DNA of 64,000 nt, taken from an uncultured Acetatifactor sp. (GTDB lineage Bacteria > Bacillota > Clostridia > Lachnospirales > Lachnospiraceae). Both the position numbers and the translations under genes were made by a program. Positions 45,224 through 54,791 of the stretch are shown piece after piece. The notes beneath the pieces are model-generated. The model was not told where the DNA came from. It did no database searches and saw only the letters and a program-made list of their open reading frames with translations. Every line of letters begins with the position of its first letter. Position 1 is the stretch's first letter. Where the stretch lies: the NCBI GenBank assembly GCA_934402375.1, contig CAKRUB010000001.1, positions 124,001-188,000 of the forward strand, given 5' to 3'.

Positions 45224-46230
45224 TTACTCATCCCTTCAATCGCATAAGCTACGGATTTATAGTTGTCATCCTTGATGATCTTGGCAAGCCCCATGACCAC
45301 GCTCGTAGTGGGATTTTCAGCCACGTTCACCTTCAGTCCCGTGCCCGTTGCCAGCCGCTCCGCCAGATGGCTGACCTGAGATGCACCGCCCGTAAGATAA
45401 ATGCCGTGTCTGTAAATATCAGCAGCCAGCTCCGGCGGCGTCCTCTCAAGGATCACCTTGACGTTATCTACAATCGTGTTGAAATGCTCCTCGAGACATT
45501 CATCGACAAGCTTCGTCGGAATCTCTCTCTCAACCGGAAGACCCGTCACGATGTCACGACCGTAGACAACCGCTCCGTTTCCGCTCTGCTCCAGCTCGTT
45601 CAGGGAAATCTTGACCGTCTCCGCAGTCTTCCCGCCGATGATCAGGCTGAATTCCTTTCTGACGGCAGCGCGTATCGCCTCGTCCAGCTTCAGTCCACCG
45701 GTTTTAATCAGCCTGCTCAGCACAATGCCGCCGAGGGAAAGAATGGAGATTTCCGTCGTCTCATAGCCGACATTGACAACAAGGACGCCCTGTGAGTTCT
45801 TCACGTCGATGTCCAGTCCCAGTCCGTCGGCAACTGCCTTCTCGACCACCATGATCTTGCGCGCCTTGACACCCGCATCCTTGATCAGATCATAAAACGC
45901 CCTCTTCTCCACCTCTGTGACATCCGTCGGCACAGCGATGTAGAAGTCCGCCGGCTTGCTGTTCCCATTCTGGAGATCACTGATGAAATAGCGCACAAGC
46001 GTTTCCATATTCTTTATGTCGGCGATCACTCCGTTGGACAGAGGATAGGAAATATGAATATTTCCGGGTGCCTTCTCATACATTTCAAACGCAGAGTTAC
46101 CGTACGCGAAAAGCGTATTTTTATTTTCGATGGCGATCATGTTCTTTTCAATCAGAACATTGTCATCACTCCTGCTGTAGATTTTAATATTGTTTGTGCC
46201 GAGATCAATCCCGAATGCATTGTTTGCCAA
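45220..46230 (-). CDS. mreB: Actin-like rod-shape protein MreB
   Basis: Cytoskeletal ATPase that guides lateral wall synthesis, 336 residues. It has actin-fold phosphate loops FGIDLGTNNIKIY and VVNVGYETTEISIL and the adenosine motif YLTGGASQVSHLA. The start is TTG at 46230 behind AAGGGGG. Sequence around GYETTE differs from the usual GGGTTE, so this may be a divergent Mbl-like or MreB-like paralogue, though it leads mreCD. Confidence 0.92.
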   Translation of the reverse strand: MANNAFGIDLGTNNIKIYSRSDDNVLIEKNMIAIENKNTLFAYGNSAFEMYEKAPGNIHISYPLSNGVIADIKNMETLVRYFISDLQNGNSKPADFYIAVPTDVTEVEKRAFYDLIKDAGVKARKIMVVEKAVADGLGLDIDVKNSQGVLVVNVGYETTEISILSLGGIVLSRLIKTGGLKLDEAIRAAVRKEFSLIIGGKTAETVKISLNELEQSGNGAVVYGRDIVTGLPVEREIPTKLVDECLEEHFNTIVDNVKVILERTPPELAADIYRHGIYLTGGASQVSHLAERLATGTGLKVNVAENPTTSVVMGLAKIIKDDNYKSVAYAIEGMSK

Positions 46231-46255
46231 AACGACAACCCCCTTCTAACCGTAA

Positions 46256-46960
46256 CTAATAATTTCTATTTTCAAACCAGTCCGCTTCCCGGAAGCTGAA
46301 ATACCTGTTATCACCGATCACGATATGATCCAGAAGCGGAATGTCGAGCTTATCTCCCATTTCCCTGACATTGTCCGTTATCTCTTTGTCCGATTTGCTC
46401 GGCGTCGGGTCTCCGCTTGGGTGATTGTGTACAAGCAGAATGTTGACTGCCTTTGCGTCCAGCGCCTCAAGAAAAATCTCTCTCGGCGAAATCAGGGACA
46501 TTTTGACGCTTCCCTCAGACAATTTCTTTTCCCTGATCACCTGTCCCTTTGTGTCCATGCATGCCATGAAGACGCACTCCGTGTTCCGGTGCCGCAGCCG
46601 CTCCATAAAATAAGCCGCCACCTGACCCGAGGTCTGAAATTTCACGCCGTCTCCCGCCTTCGCTTCACTCATCCGCACCGAGAGCTCCGCGATGCATTTC
46701 AGCTTGACCGCCTTCACCTCGCCGATCCCCTTGATGCTCTGAAGCTCTTCAAGACTGACATCATGCAGACCGAGAAGCCCTTCCTTCGGATACCTCGCAA
46801 GCCGCAGAACCTCCTCTGCAAGCTGTGTGGCGCTCTTCTCCCTTGTGCCTGTCCTGATGATGATTGCAAGCAGCTCTGCCTCCGTCAGATTCTCCGGTCC
46901 GAACCGCAAGAATCTCTCATAGGGAAGCTCCTGTATTCTGTTTTCTTTTCTTTTGGGCAT
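46256..46960 (-). CDS. radC: RadC-type JAB-domain protein
   Basis: Predicted metalloprotein of the RadC family, 234 residues. The N-terminal helix-hairpin-helix (LQSIKGIGEVKAVKLKC) is followed by the JAB metal-binding motif HNHPSGDPTPSKSD near residue 178. It usually sits beside mreB in Firmicutes. The historic DNA-repair label is not well supported. Confidence 0.93.
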   Translation of the reverse strand: MPKRKENRIQELPYERFLRFGPENLTEAELLAIIIRTGTREKSATQLAEEVLRLARYPKEGLLGLHDVSLEELQSIKGIGEVKAVKLKCIAELSVRMSEAKAGDGVKFQTSGQVAAYFMERLRHRNTECVFMACMDTKGQVIREKKLSEGSVKMSLISPREIFLEALDAKAVNILLVHNHPSGDPTPSKSDKEITDNVREMGDKLDIPLLDHIVIGDNRYFSFREADWFENRNY

Positions 46961-47012
46961 CTGTGTCTCCTTCTACCTTCTTCGACACTGTTGCGAAGCC
47001 ACCCTAAAGGAA

Positions 47013-47028
47013 CCGCTGACGTCAGCGG
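47013..47028 (-). terminator. Palindrome overlapping the DUF4321 stop codon
   Basis: CCGCTGACGTCAGCGG is a perfect 16-bp palindrome that contains the TGA stop of the DUF4321 gene and is followed on the minus strand by TTCCTTTAG. It could act as a terminator or a protein-binding site. Confidence 0.5.
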
Positions 47029-47261
47029 ATGAAACGATAGACCACAAGTGCAAGCACAACGCCAATCACGCTTGCAATCGTGATATGAATCGTCAGTCCG
47101 AAGGTGAGGACAAAGAAACCGAGATCAAGCACGATGGGGGAACTCAGCCCGAAGGACTGTCCGTAATTCAAAAAGGTTCCCTGAAAATACGAACCGATAA
47201 ATCCTCCTATCATAAATCCGATAAGCACCAGTAAAACCGGCAGCCAGTTTCCTTTTCTCAA
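47022..47261 (-). CDS. DUF4321 small membrane protein
   Basis: A 79-residue protein with two membrane helices (WLPVLLVLIGFMIGGFIGSY and ITIASVIGVVLALVVYRFI), assigned to DUF4321 by its length, layout and place next to radC-mreB. The function is unknown; its position suggests a link to envelope growth. Confidence 0.82.
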   Translation of the reverse strand: MRKGNWLPVLLVLIGFMIGGFIGSYFQGTFLNYGQSFGLSSPIVLDLGFFVLTFGLTIHITIASVIGVVLALVVYRFIR

Positions 47262-47370
47262 AGCAAGACCTCATCTTTCTTTCGTATTGTCGTACCGTGT
47301 CCGCTGCCCGTTGCAAGACACCATACTCCGCATTAAGCATTATTCTAACATAAATTTGACAGCCTGTACA

Positions 47371-47396
47371 CAAAAATCAAAGAATAAATTTTGATC
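47371..47396 (-). terminator. Possible terminator of the mutS-mutL-miaA operon
   Basis: Minus-strand ATCAAA and TTTGAT pair across an AT-rich loop and run into TTTTTGTG, 23 bases after the last stop codon. The stem is short and AT-only. Confidence 0.4.
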
Positions 47397-47418
47397 TTTT
47401 TCGACTCTTCTCTGCCCC

Positions 47419-48735
47419 TTATTTCATTCCGGCAGTGATTGAAATGAGCTGCTCCTCCGTCACGATCTTTCTGTCCAGAAGCACCTGCAGGGTCATCAAT
47501 ATGCCGAATTTCGCATGCTGCCAGGTAAGTCCTCCCTGAAAATAAACCGCATAGGGCGGCTTGATCGGACCGTCTGCGGAAAGTTCGATGGAGGAACCGG
47601 AGACAAAGGCTCCCGCCGCCATAATGACCTGTGCGTCATATCCCGGCATGTCCCACGGCTCCGGCGTCACATGGCTGTCAACGGATGCAGCCGCCTGAAT
47701 GCCCTGACAGAATGCAATGACACCCTCCGGCGTACCGAAGGTAATCGCCTGAATAATGTCATGACGGCTCTCTGTCGAATTCGGCACAACGCCAAAGCCT
47801 AACGGCTCATACAGATTCGCTGCAAAGAGCGCCCCCTTCAGGGCAGCCGCCGTCACGGTCGGCGCAAGGAAAAAGCCCTGATAAAAGTCCTTGAGGACGC
47901 CAAGCGAGGCGCCGACCTCCTTGCCGAGTCCGGGGGAAGTCAGTCTGTACGCCGCGTTTTCAACGACCTCCTTCTTTCCGGCAATATAGCCGCCAATCGG
48001 TGCGAGTCCGCCGCCGGGATTCTTGATCAGGGAACCGACGATCATGTCCGCACCGACATCGCTCGGCTCCAGCGTCTCCACGAATTCACCGTAGCAGTTG
48101 TCTACCATGCAGATCACCTCAGGCTTGATTCCCTTGATAAAGGAGATCAGCTCGCCAATTCTTTCCACAGAGAGCGTCGGTCTCGTCTGGTAGCCCTTTG
48201 ACCGCTGTATCGTCACCAGTCTGGTGCGTTCGTTGATCGCTTTCCTTATATTTTCATAGTCAAAGCTCCCGTCCGGCAAAAGGTCAACCTGACGGTAGGT
48301 GATGCCGTACTCTGCCAGTGAGCCCTTGGACGGACGGATGCCGATGACCTCCTCGAGCGTATCATAGGGCTTGCCCACCGGGGAAAGAAGTTCATCGCCG
48401 GGGCGCAGGTTGCTCATCAGTGCAAGGGCAAGCGCATGTGTACCACAGGTGATCTGCGGGCGCACCAGTGCATCCTCCGTGTGAAAGGTCTTTGCATAGA
48501 CCTCCTCCAGCGTGTCCCGACCGAGATCATTATAGCCGTAGCCCGTCGTTCCGAGCAGACACGCTTCGCTCACCCGGCAGTCCTGCATCGCCTTGATGAC
48601 CTTTAACTGGTTGTACTCCGCTGTCTCATCAATCTTCCGCAGACGGGTATCCAGTTTCTCCAGAACCGCCTCGCCGTATGCATATACCGTCTTTCCGATT
48701 CCCATCTGCCCATACATTTCGCTTACTCTGCTCAT
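47419..48735 (-). CDS. Methionine gamma-lyase family PLP protein
   Basis: PLP-dependent enzyme of the Met_gamma_lyase (so-called aluminium-resistance) family, 438 residues from ATG 48735. It shows the PLP lysine in GSLIKNPGGGLAPIGG, VDNCYGEFVETLEPSDVGAD with the cofactor Asp, and ITCGTHALALALMSNL. Upstream ATG codons near 48783 overlap miaA. AAGGAG lies 14 bases before 48735, so the start is not certain. The physiological substrate is unproven; the gene is often paired with miaA in Clostridia. Confidence 0.85.
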   Translation of the reverse strand: MSRVSEMYGQMGIGKTVYAYGEAVLEKLDTRLRKIDETAEYNQLKVIKAMQDCRVSEACLLGTTGYGYNDLGRDTLEEVYAKTFHTEDALVRPQITCGTHALALALMSNLRPGDELLSPVGKPYDTLEEVIGIRPSKGSLAEYGITYRQVDLLPDGSFDYENIRKAINERTRLVTIQRSKGYQTRPTLSVERIGELISFIKGIKPEVICMVDNCYGEFVETLEPSDVGADMIVGSLIKNPGGGLAPIGGYIAGKKEVVENAAYRLTSPGLGKEVGASLGVLKDFYQGFFLAPTVTAAALKGALFAANLYEPLGFGVVPNSTESRHDIIQAITFGTPEGVIAFCQGIQAAASVDSHVTPEPWDMPGYDAQVIMAAGAFVSGSSIELSADGPIKPPYAVYFQGGLTWQHAKFGILMTLQVLLDRKIVTEEQLISITAGMK

Positions 48736-48779
48736 TTTAAATTTCCATTCTCCTTCACGTTTCTCTATACTGCCATCCA

Positions 48780-49724
48780 TCATTTAATCATATTTTTCAT
48801 TCTCAGCTGCCTGAGCATTTCCTCAAGGATCTCCGCTTCGTCGTAGTCATAAGCCTGCTTGTCGAGCCAGATGACCTCCGTCTCCCTGCGGAACCATGTG
48901 AGCTGGCGCTTGGCAAAGTGTCTGGTGTCACGCTTGAGAATGTCGATTGCCTCCTCGTAGGTCGTCTCGCCGTCCAGCCATGCCAGAATTTCCTTGTAAC
49001 CCAGCCCCTGCATCGAGACCATCCCCCTCTGACACCCCATCTCCCGGAGCCACTTCACTTCCTCCACAAGTCCCGCTTCAAGCATCTCATCAATCCGCTG
49101 CTCAATTCTTTCATACAGCCGCTCCCTGTCATCGTTCAGCACGAAATAACAGGCATTATAGGCGGCGCTCTTCTGCCGCTCCTGCTCGTTGTGCTCCGAT
49201 ATGCGCTGTCCTGTCTGATGGTAAAATTCGAGCGCCCTTATCGTCCGCTTGATATTATTTGCGTGGATCGCCTCCGCCGACGCGGGATCGACCTCCTGCA
49301 GCATCGCATGGAGCTGTTGTGCTCCCTTCTCTGCCGCAAGCTGCTCCAGCCCATCCCGGTATTCCCTGTCCTCCTCATTCTCCGTGAAGTCTATATCCTT
49401 AAGCAGCGCCTGAATGTAGAAGCCGGTTCCTCCCGTCACAATGGGAATATGCCCTCTTTCATAAATCCCCTCAAGGCACTCCTCACAGAGCTTCTTAAAG
49501 AGAACGACATTAAACTCCTCCCACGGCTCCAGAATATCGATCAGATGGTGAGGCACGCCCTGCATTTCCTCCGGTCTGATCTTTGCGGAACCAATGTCCA
49601 TGTGCCGGTAGACCTGCATGGAGTCCGCAGAAATAATTTCGCCGCCGGCCGCCTTAGCCAGCTCTATCGACAGCTTCGTCTTCCCGACCGCTGTCGGCCC
49701 CGTCAATATAATCATCGGCTTCAT
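48780..49724 (-). CDS. miaA: tRNA dimethylallyltransferase MiaA
   Basis: Adds dimethylallyl to A37 of tRNAs that read UNN codons, 314 residues. It has P-loop GPTAVGKTKLSIELA near residue 8, SADSMQVYRHMDIGSAK, and VTGGTGFYIQALL. The product is the substrate of MiaB, encoded at 61906-63381. It lies 20 bases after mutL. Confidence 0.97.
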   Translation of the reverse strand: MKPMIILTGPTAVGKTKLSIELAKAAGGEIISADSMQVYRHMDIGSAKIRPEEMQGVPHHLIDILEPWEEFNVVLFKKLCEECLEGIYERGHIPIVTGGTGFYIQALLKDIDFTENEEDREYRDGLEQLAAEKGAQQLHAMLQEVDPASAEAIHANNIKRTIRALEFYHQTGQRISEHNEQERQKSAAYNACYFVLNDDRERLYERIEQRIDEMLEAGLVEEVKWLREMGCQRGMVSMQGLGYKEILAWLDGETTYEEAIDILKRDTRHFAKRQLTWFRRETEVIWLDKQAYDYDEAEILEEMLRQLRMKNMIK

Positions 49725-49744
49725 ATTACCGTGCCTCCCTATAT

Positions 49745-51796
49745 TTACGTCACTATCCGCTTAAACTTCCTATCCATCTCCGACTTCGACATAGCAATGA
49801 TCGTCGGCCTCCCATGCGGACAGTTATACGGATTATCCAACGTCAGTAATTCATCAATCAATGTCTCCGCCTCCGCAAGGCTCAGCACATTATTTCCCTT
49901 CACCGCCGCCTTGCAGGACATCGATGCAATCTTTTCCTCCACGACACGGATGCCGCCGAAATTTCCGCCGTCCGCAAGCTGGTCGAGCACGGAGAGAAAC
50001 ATCTCCCTCTCACCGCAGCCATAGAGATCGACCGGCACGCTGCGCAGCGCGTACTCACTTCCGCCGAAGGACTCCACCTCAAACCCGAGACTCTCGAAGA
50101 CCTCCATATTCTCCTTGAGAACATTCTCCTCCTGCCCGGAAAGGCTGACGATCACCGGGGGCATCAACGCCTGTGACACGACGCTTTTCTCGTGGAACTG
50201 CTTCATCAGCCGCTCATAATTCACCTTTTCGTGCGCCGCGTGCTGATCGATCATCAGCAGCTTATTTTCAAACTCAATCAGCCAGTAGGTCTCAAATACC
50301 TGACCGATAATGCGGAAACGGCTCCGGTTTTCCACCGTCAGCAGCTTCTCCTCAAACAAATTCATCTGCGTCGGCTTTTCGGCAATTTCCGGTTCTGCCT
50401 CCACCTTTAACTGTTCCTTAGGCTGCACCTGCGGCTCCTCGGGAAGCTCCGTCGTCTCCGTGAAGAAATCCTGATCGGGCTCCTGCACCGACGTTTCGAT
50501 TTTCATTGCTTGTCCGGTCTGCGTCGATTGTACTGGCAACTCCTGTATTTTCGGCTGTTCTGACTGCTTTTCCTGCATTTTGGGTGCTGTGTCCTCACCC
50601 TTTACCCTCGTCCAGACAGGATTATGAATAAATTCCTGCATTTTAGGGCGTTCCGCCTCATACTTCATCTCCTCCATGACGCGGTAATTATCGCTTCGCC
50701 TCTGTTCAAAGGGCTCCGGTGTCTTGACCTTCTCCCGCTGCAGCTGTTCTTCCTTCCTCGCCGCCTGCTGTTCTCTCTCCGTCGACAGCAGCGCATCGGG
50801 AATCATCTCCTTTGCCATCAGTGCGTATTTGACCGCACCGCAGAGAAAAGCGCTGAAGCTCATGGCATTTGTAAAGCGTACATCCATCTTCGTCGGATGC
50901 ACATTGACATCCACCCGCTCCGTATCCATGGTAATATGCAGCACACACAGCGGAAATTTATGCTGCATCAGATACTCCTTGTAGCCCTCCTCGACCGCGC
51001 GCGCCACAATATTGCTCCGTATAAATCTTCCATTGATAAAATAGATTTCAAAATTGCGGTTGGAGCGCACCTGTACCGGCTTCCCGAGGTATCCGTCGAT
51101 CCTGATACCATCCTGCTCCGATTGGATCGGCACAAGCTCGTTTGCAACGTCCCTGCCGTAGATGCGGTAGATGACCTCCCTGAGATCACCGTTGCCGGAC
51201 GTGTGGAATTTCATCTGGCTTCCGAGGATCAGCTTAAAAGAAATATCCGGTCGGGAGAGCGCCAGATGCTCCATCAGATCCGCGATATAGCTTCCCTCCG
51301 TGGACGGCTGGCGCAGGAATTTCCGCCGCACCGGCGTGTTGAAAAAAAGATTCCGCATAAGGAAGGTCGTTCCGTCCGGTGCACCGACCTCATCGAAAGC
51401 AACCTCTCTTGCGCCCTCAAGCTGTATCCGGCAGCCGGTAAGGCTGTCCGGCGTTTTTGTTATCACCTCGACCTTTGAGACAGCCGCGATACTCGACAGC
51501 GCTTCTCCCCGGAACCCAAGGCTGGAAATCCTCGTCAGATCCTCCGCGCTCTCAATCTTGCTGGTCGCATGGCGCAGGAATGCCTTTCGGAGCTGTTCCT
51601 TCTCCATGCCGCAACCGTTGTCCGTGACCCGGATGAACTCGATTCCGCCGTCCTTTGCCTCCACCGTGATGGCGGTGGCGCCGGCGTCGATCGCATTCTC
51701 CACAAGCTCCTTCACAACGCTCGACGGGCGCTCCACAACCTCGCCCGCCGCAATCTTATCTATTGTCTCCGAATTCAGAACATGTATTTCTGCCAT
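49745..51796 (-). CDS. mutL: DNA mismatch repair protein MutL
   Basis: ATP-dependent mismatch-repair mediator, 683 residues. The N-terminal GHKL ATPase is seen in IAAGEVVERPSSVVKELVEN and DNGCGM. A charged Gln/Glu-rich linker spans about 330-490. The C-terminal domain carries the endonuclease motif DQHAAHEKVNYE and NCPHGRPT, as expected for bacteria without MutH. ATG 51796 follows GGAGG; a TTG at 51808 is rejected. Confidence 0.97.
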   Translation of the reverse strand: MAEIHVLNSETIDKIAAGEVVERPSSVVKELVENAIDAGATAITVEAKDGGIEFIRVTDNGCGMEKEQLRKAFLRHATSKIESAEDLTRISSLGFRGEALSSIAAVSKVEVITKTPDSLTGCRIQLEGAREVAFDEVGAPDGTTFLMRNLFFNTPVRRKFLRQPSTEGSYIADLMEHLALSRPDISFKLILGSQMKFHTSGNGDLREVIYRIYGRDVANELVPIQSEQDGIRIDGYLGKPVQVRSNRNFEIYFINGRFIRSNIVARAVEEGYKEYLMQHKFPLCVLHITMDTERVDVNVHPTKMDVRFTNAMSFSAFLCGAVKYALMAKEMIPDALLSTEREQQAARKEEQLQREKVKTPEPFEQRRSDNYRVMEEMKYEAERPKMQEFIHNPVWTRVKGEDTAPKMQEKQSEQPKIQELPVQSTQTGQAMKIETSVQEPDQDFFTETTELPEEPQVQPKEQLKVEAEPEIAEKPTQMNLFEEKLLTVENRSRFRIIGQVFETYWLIEFENKLLMIDQHAAHEKVNYERLMKQFHEKSVVSQALMPPVIVSLSGQEENVLKENMEVFESLGFEVESFGGSEYALRSVPVDLYGCGEREMFLSVLDQLADGGNFGGIRVVEEKIASMSCKAAVKGNNVLSLAEAETLIDELLTLDNPYNCPHGRPTIIAMSKSEMDRKFKRIVT

Positions 51797-51820
51797 TGCT
51801 TCCTCCAAAGATCAGCTTTC

Positions 51821-54502
51821 CTATTTTCCACCCTGCCACCGGTTCTTGAGCTTATTCTGCAGCCGGTACAGAGTGTTTAACGCATCCAGCGGAGACATGG
51901 AATTTACCTCAACCTCCATCAGTTCCTTCAGCACATCCTCATCCGTCACCGTGTCAAAGAGCGACATCTGCGCCAGATCGACCTCATCCAGCTTCGGCTG
52001 CTTTTTCGCGCGTCCGTCACCCTTGACATCGACAGCAATGTTCTGGATTCTCTCTATGATGTCATTATCCGTCAGCTGCTCGACGATCTCCTTCGCTCGG
52101 TCGATGACCATATCCGGCACTCCCGCAAGCTTCGCCACCTGAATACCGTAGCTCTTGTCCGCACCGCCCTTGATGATCTTCCTCAAAAAGACAATGTCGT
52201 CCCCGCACTCCTTCACGGCGATACAGTAATTGTTGACGTTGTTCATCTTTCCCTCAAGCTCGGTCAGCTCATGGTAATGTGTGGCAAAGAGCGTCTTCGC
52301 ACCGAGAAGCTTACGGTTGCTGATATGCTCGATCACCGCCCACGCGATGCTGAGGCCGTCAAAGGTTGACGTTCCCCTTCCGATCTCATCGAGGATCAGC
52401 AGGCTGTTCGCAGTCGCGTTTCGCAGAATGTTTGCCACCTCGTTCATCTCGACCATGAAGGTTGACTGTCCGCTGGCGAGATCATCCGAAGCTCCGACTC
52501 TGGTAAATATCCTGTCCACAATGCCGATGTTCGCACTCTTTGCCGGAACAAAGCAGCCGATCTGCGCCATGAGGACGATCAGCGCTGTCTGTCTCATATA
52601 GGTCGATTTTCCTGCCATGTTCGGCCCTGTGATGATGCTGATACAGTGATTGCCGTTGTCGAGGAAGGTGTCATTCGCAATAAACAGATCGTTGGAAATC
52701 ATCTGCTCTACGACAGGATGTCTTCCATCCTTGATGTCAATTACACCCTTCTCGTTCAGCTTCGGGCGGACATAGCGATTCCGCTCCGAGACAAGGGACA
52801 GGGATGCGTAGACATCCAGCTTTGCGATCGCCTTTGCCGTCCGCTGGATGCGCTCCAGCTCCATTGCGATTGACTCCCTGATCTTGCAGAACATATCGTA
52901 CTCCAGTGCAGTCAGCTTGTCCTCGGCATTTAAAATGGTATCTTCCAGCTCCTTTAAGCGGGGCGTTGTATATCTCTCCGCGTTGGCAAGCGTCTGTTTT
53001 CTGATATAATCCTCCGGTACCATATCCTTATAGGAATTTGTAACCTCGAAATAATAACCGAAAACCTTGTTGTACTTGATTTTCAGGTTCTTGATGCCCG
53101 TGCGCTCCCGATCCTGTTCCTCCAGCTCTGCGAGCCATTGCTTGCCGTCATGTTTTGCCCTTCGCAGCATATCAATCGTCTCGTCGAAGCCGTCTCTGAT
53201 CATCCCGCCTTCCCGGATTGTGATCGGCGGTTCCTCCTCGATGGAATTCAGGATCAGCTGATAAATATCCTCAAGCCCGTCAATGTCCTTCTCAATCCCC
53301 GCAAGCTCTTCCTTCTCGAACCCCTTCAGAACTTTCTTGATGGCAGGCAGCATTTCGAGGGAGTTGCGAAACGCTATGAAGTCCCTCGGGTTAGCCGTCT
53401 TGTAGGTCACTTTACTCAAAAGTCTTTCCAGATCATAGATCGGATTCAGATATTCCCTGATTTCGTCCCGGGAAACGCTGTCCCGGTTGAGCTCCTCAAT
53501 CGCATCGAGCCGCTTCTCCATCTCCACCTTGTCGATCAGCGGCTGCTCAATCATGCTTCTGAGCAGTCTGCCGCCCATGGCGGTCTTCGTCTTGTCGAGC
53601 ACCCAGAGCAGGGAGCCACGTTTCTGTTTTTCGCGCAATGTCTCCGCAAGCTCCAGATTTCGTCTGGTCGAACTGTCAAGCAGCATGTATTTATTAGTGA
53701 GATACGGATAAATATGTGTAAAATGGGAAAGCTCCGTCTTCTGCGTCTCATAGAGGTACTGCAAAAGAGCGCCCGCCGCAATCATCCCGACCGGGAACTC
53801 CTCGATGCCGAGCCCGATCAGGGAATTAACCTTGAAATGCCGGAGGAGGACACGCTTGCAGCCGTCATCGTCAAAGACATGCGCCTCGAGCGCATTGACG
53901 GAGACATGATACCGCCCTCTCAGATCGTCCACATCAAAGCCGCTGACGAGGAATGCCTCGTTGCAGATCACCTCGGACGGCTCATATTTCATCAGCTCAT
54001 CATTCAGCTTCCGGAGATCCTCAACCTCCGTCAGATAATAGTCTCCGGTCGTGACATCCGCCACGGAAATTCCGATTCTGGTCGGCGTGTAGGTAATGCA
54101 CATCAGGAAATTATTCTTTGACTCCTCGAGCGACTGTACATTCAGATTCGTGCCTGGTGTGACAATCCGTATGACATCACGCTTCACAAGTCCCTTCGCC
54201 AGCTTCGGATCCTCCACCTGTTCACAGATAGCTACCTTGTAGCCTCTGCTGACCAGTTTGGTCAAATACCCTTCGACCGCATGATAAGGGATTCCGCACA
54301 TTGGTGCGCGCTCCTCAAGTCCGCACGCCTTTCCCGTCAGTGTGATCTCCAGTTCCTTGGACGCCGTCAGCGCGTCATCAAAAAACATTTCATAAAAATC
54401 TCCTAACCGGTAAAAGAGAATACAGTCCTGATATTGTTTCTTCGTCTCCATGTACTGCTGCATCATGGGAGTTAGGTCTTCTATTGCAATCTGCTCCGAC
54501 AT
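51821..54502 (-). CDS. mutS: DNA mismatch repair protein MutS
   Basis: Mismatch sensor, 893 residues. It has an N-terminal mismatch-binding domain with the Phe-x-Glu motif in RLGDFYEMFFDDA, a lever/clamp region, and a C-terminal ATPase with GPNMAGKSTYMRQ, LILDEIGRGTSTFDG and FATHYHELT. ATG 54502 follows AGGAGA; the frame up to 54556 is rejected. It is the first gene of mutS-mutL-miaA-PLP enzyme. Confidence 0.97.
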   Translation of the reverse strand: MSEQIAIEDLTPMMQQYMETKKQYQDCILFYRLGDFYEMFFDDALTASKELEITLTGKACGLEERAPMCGIPYHAVEGYLTKLVSRGYKVAICEQVEDPKLAKGLVKRDVIRIVTPGTNLNVQSLEESKNNFLMCITYTPTRIGISVADVTTGDYYLTEVEDLRKLNDELMKYEPSEVICNEAFLVSGFDVDDLRGRYHVSVNALEAHVFDDDGCKRVLLRHFKVNSLIGLGIEEFPVGMIAAGALLQYLYETQKTELSHFTHIYPYLTNKYMLLDSSTRRNLELAETLREKQKRGSLLWVLDKTKTAMGGRLLRSMIEQPLIDKVEMEKRLDAIEELNRDSVSRDEIREYLNPIYDLERLLSKVTYKTANPRDFIAFRNSLEMLPAIKKVLKGFEKEELAGIEKDIDGLEDIYQLILNSIEEEPPITIREGGMIRDGFDETIDMLRRAKHDGKQWLAELEEQDRERTGIKNLKIKYNKVFGYYFEVTNSYKDMVPEDYIRKQTLANAERYTTPRLKELEDTILNAEDKLTALEYDMFCKIRESIAMELERIQRTAKAIAKLDVYASLSLVSERNRYVRPKLNEKGVIDIKDGRHPVVEQMISNDLFIANDTFLDNGNHCISIITGPNMAGKSTYMRQTALIVLMAQIGCFVPAKSANIGIVDRIFTRVGASDDLASGQSTFMVEMNEVANILRNATANSLLILDEIGRGTSTFDGLSIAWAVIEHISNRKLLGAKTLFATHYHELTELEGKMNNVNNYCIAVKECGDDIVFLRKIIKGGADKSYGIQVAKLAGVPDMVIDRAKEIVEQLTDNDIIERIQNIAVDVKGDGRAKKQPKLDEVDLAQMSLFDTVTDEDVLKELMEVEVNSMSPLDALNTLYRLQNKLKNRWQGGK

Positions 54503-54603
54503 TCTATGCCTGTCTCCTGTTCCGTCGCTTTCGTAAAACCGCTTTTTCACCGTCATTTACCCGTGAAAAAAGCGAACACACAAAGAATTGCGCATTCGCT
54601 TAT

Positions 54604-54632
54604 ATTTTACTACAAAATATTGTGCTTGTAAA
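54604..54632 (-). promoter_or_regulatory. mutS operon promoter
   Basis: Minus-strand TTTACA (54627-54632) and TAAAAT (54604-54609) with a 17-base spacer. The MITE copy B ends about 40 bases upstream of the -35. Confidence 0.65.
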
Positions 54633-54671
54633 TCTTCTAAAAGCTCATATTTTCGCAACAACAGGCTCTAT

Positions 54672-54787
54672 GCTACTGTTCACTCCGTTCACAGCAACAC
54701 GCTTCGCGATGCACAGCGCCTGCAAGTCTCGCAAAATTGCATTTCATGCAATTTTGACTTCGCGGAATATGGACTGTGAACAGTAAC
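54672..54787 (+). mobile_element. MITE copy B, 116 bp with 8-bp target duplication
   Basis: Nearly identical to the reverse complement of 12586-12702: one substitution in the left terminal repeat (GCTACTGTTCAC) and one missing base in the CAGGCGCCTG palindrome. It is flanked by GGCTCTAT on both sides (54664-54671 and 54788-54795), a perfect 8-bp target duplication. The right duplication contains the SulP stop codon. It has no coding capacity for a transposase. Confidence 0.9.
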
Positions 54788-54791
54788 GGCT

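Noticed and set aside
44351..46230. mreB as a normal MreB without reservation
   Set aside because: The second phosphate loop reads GYETTE rather than GGGTTE, so a divergent paralogue remains possible. It is kept as mreB because it leads mreCD.
48918..50024. Plus-strand open frame of 368 codons
   Set aside because: Antisense to miaA and the 3' part of mutL; no domain and no ribosome site.
54570..54601. Terminator-like hairpin (AAGCGAA/TTCGCTT followed by T-run) in the mutS leader as an attenuator
   Set aside because: The predicted mutS transcription start is near 54597, so the first stem arm would mostly not be transcribed.
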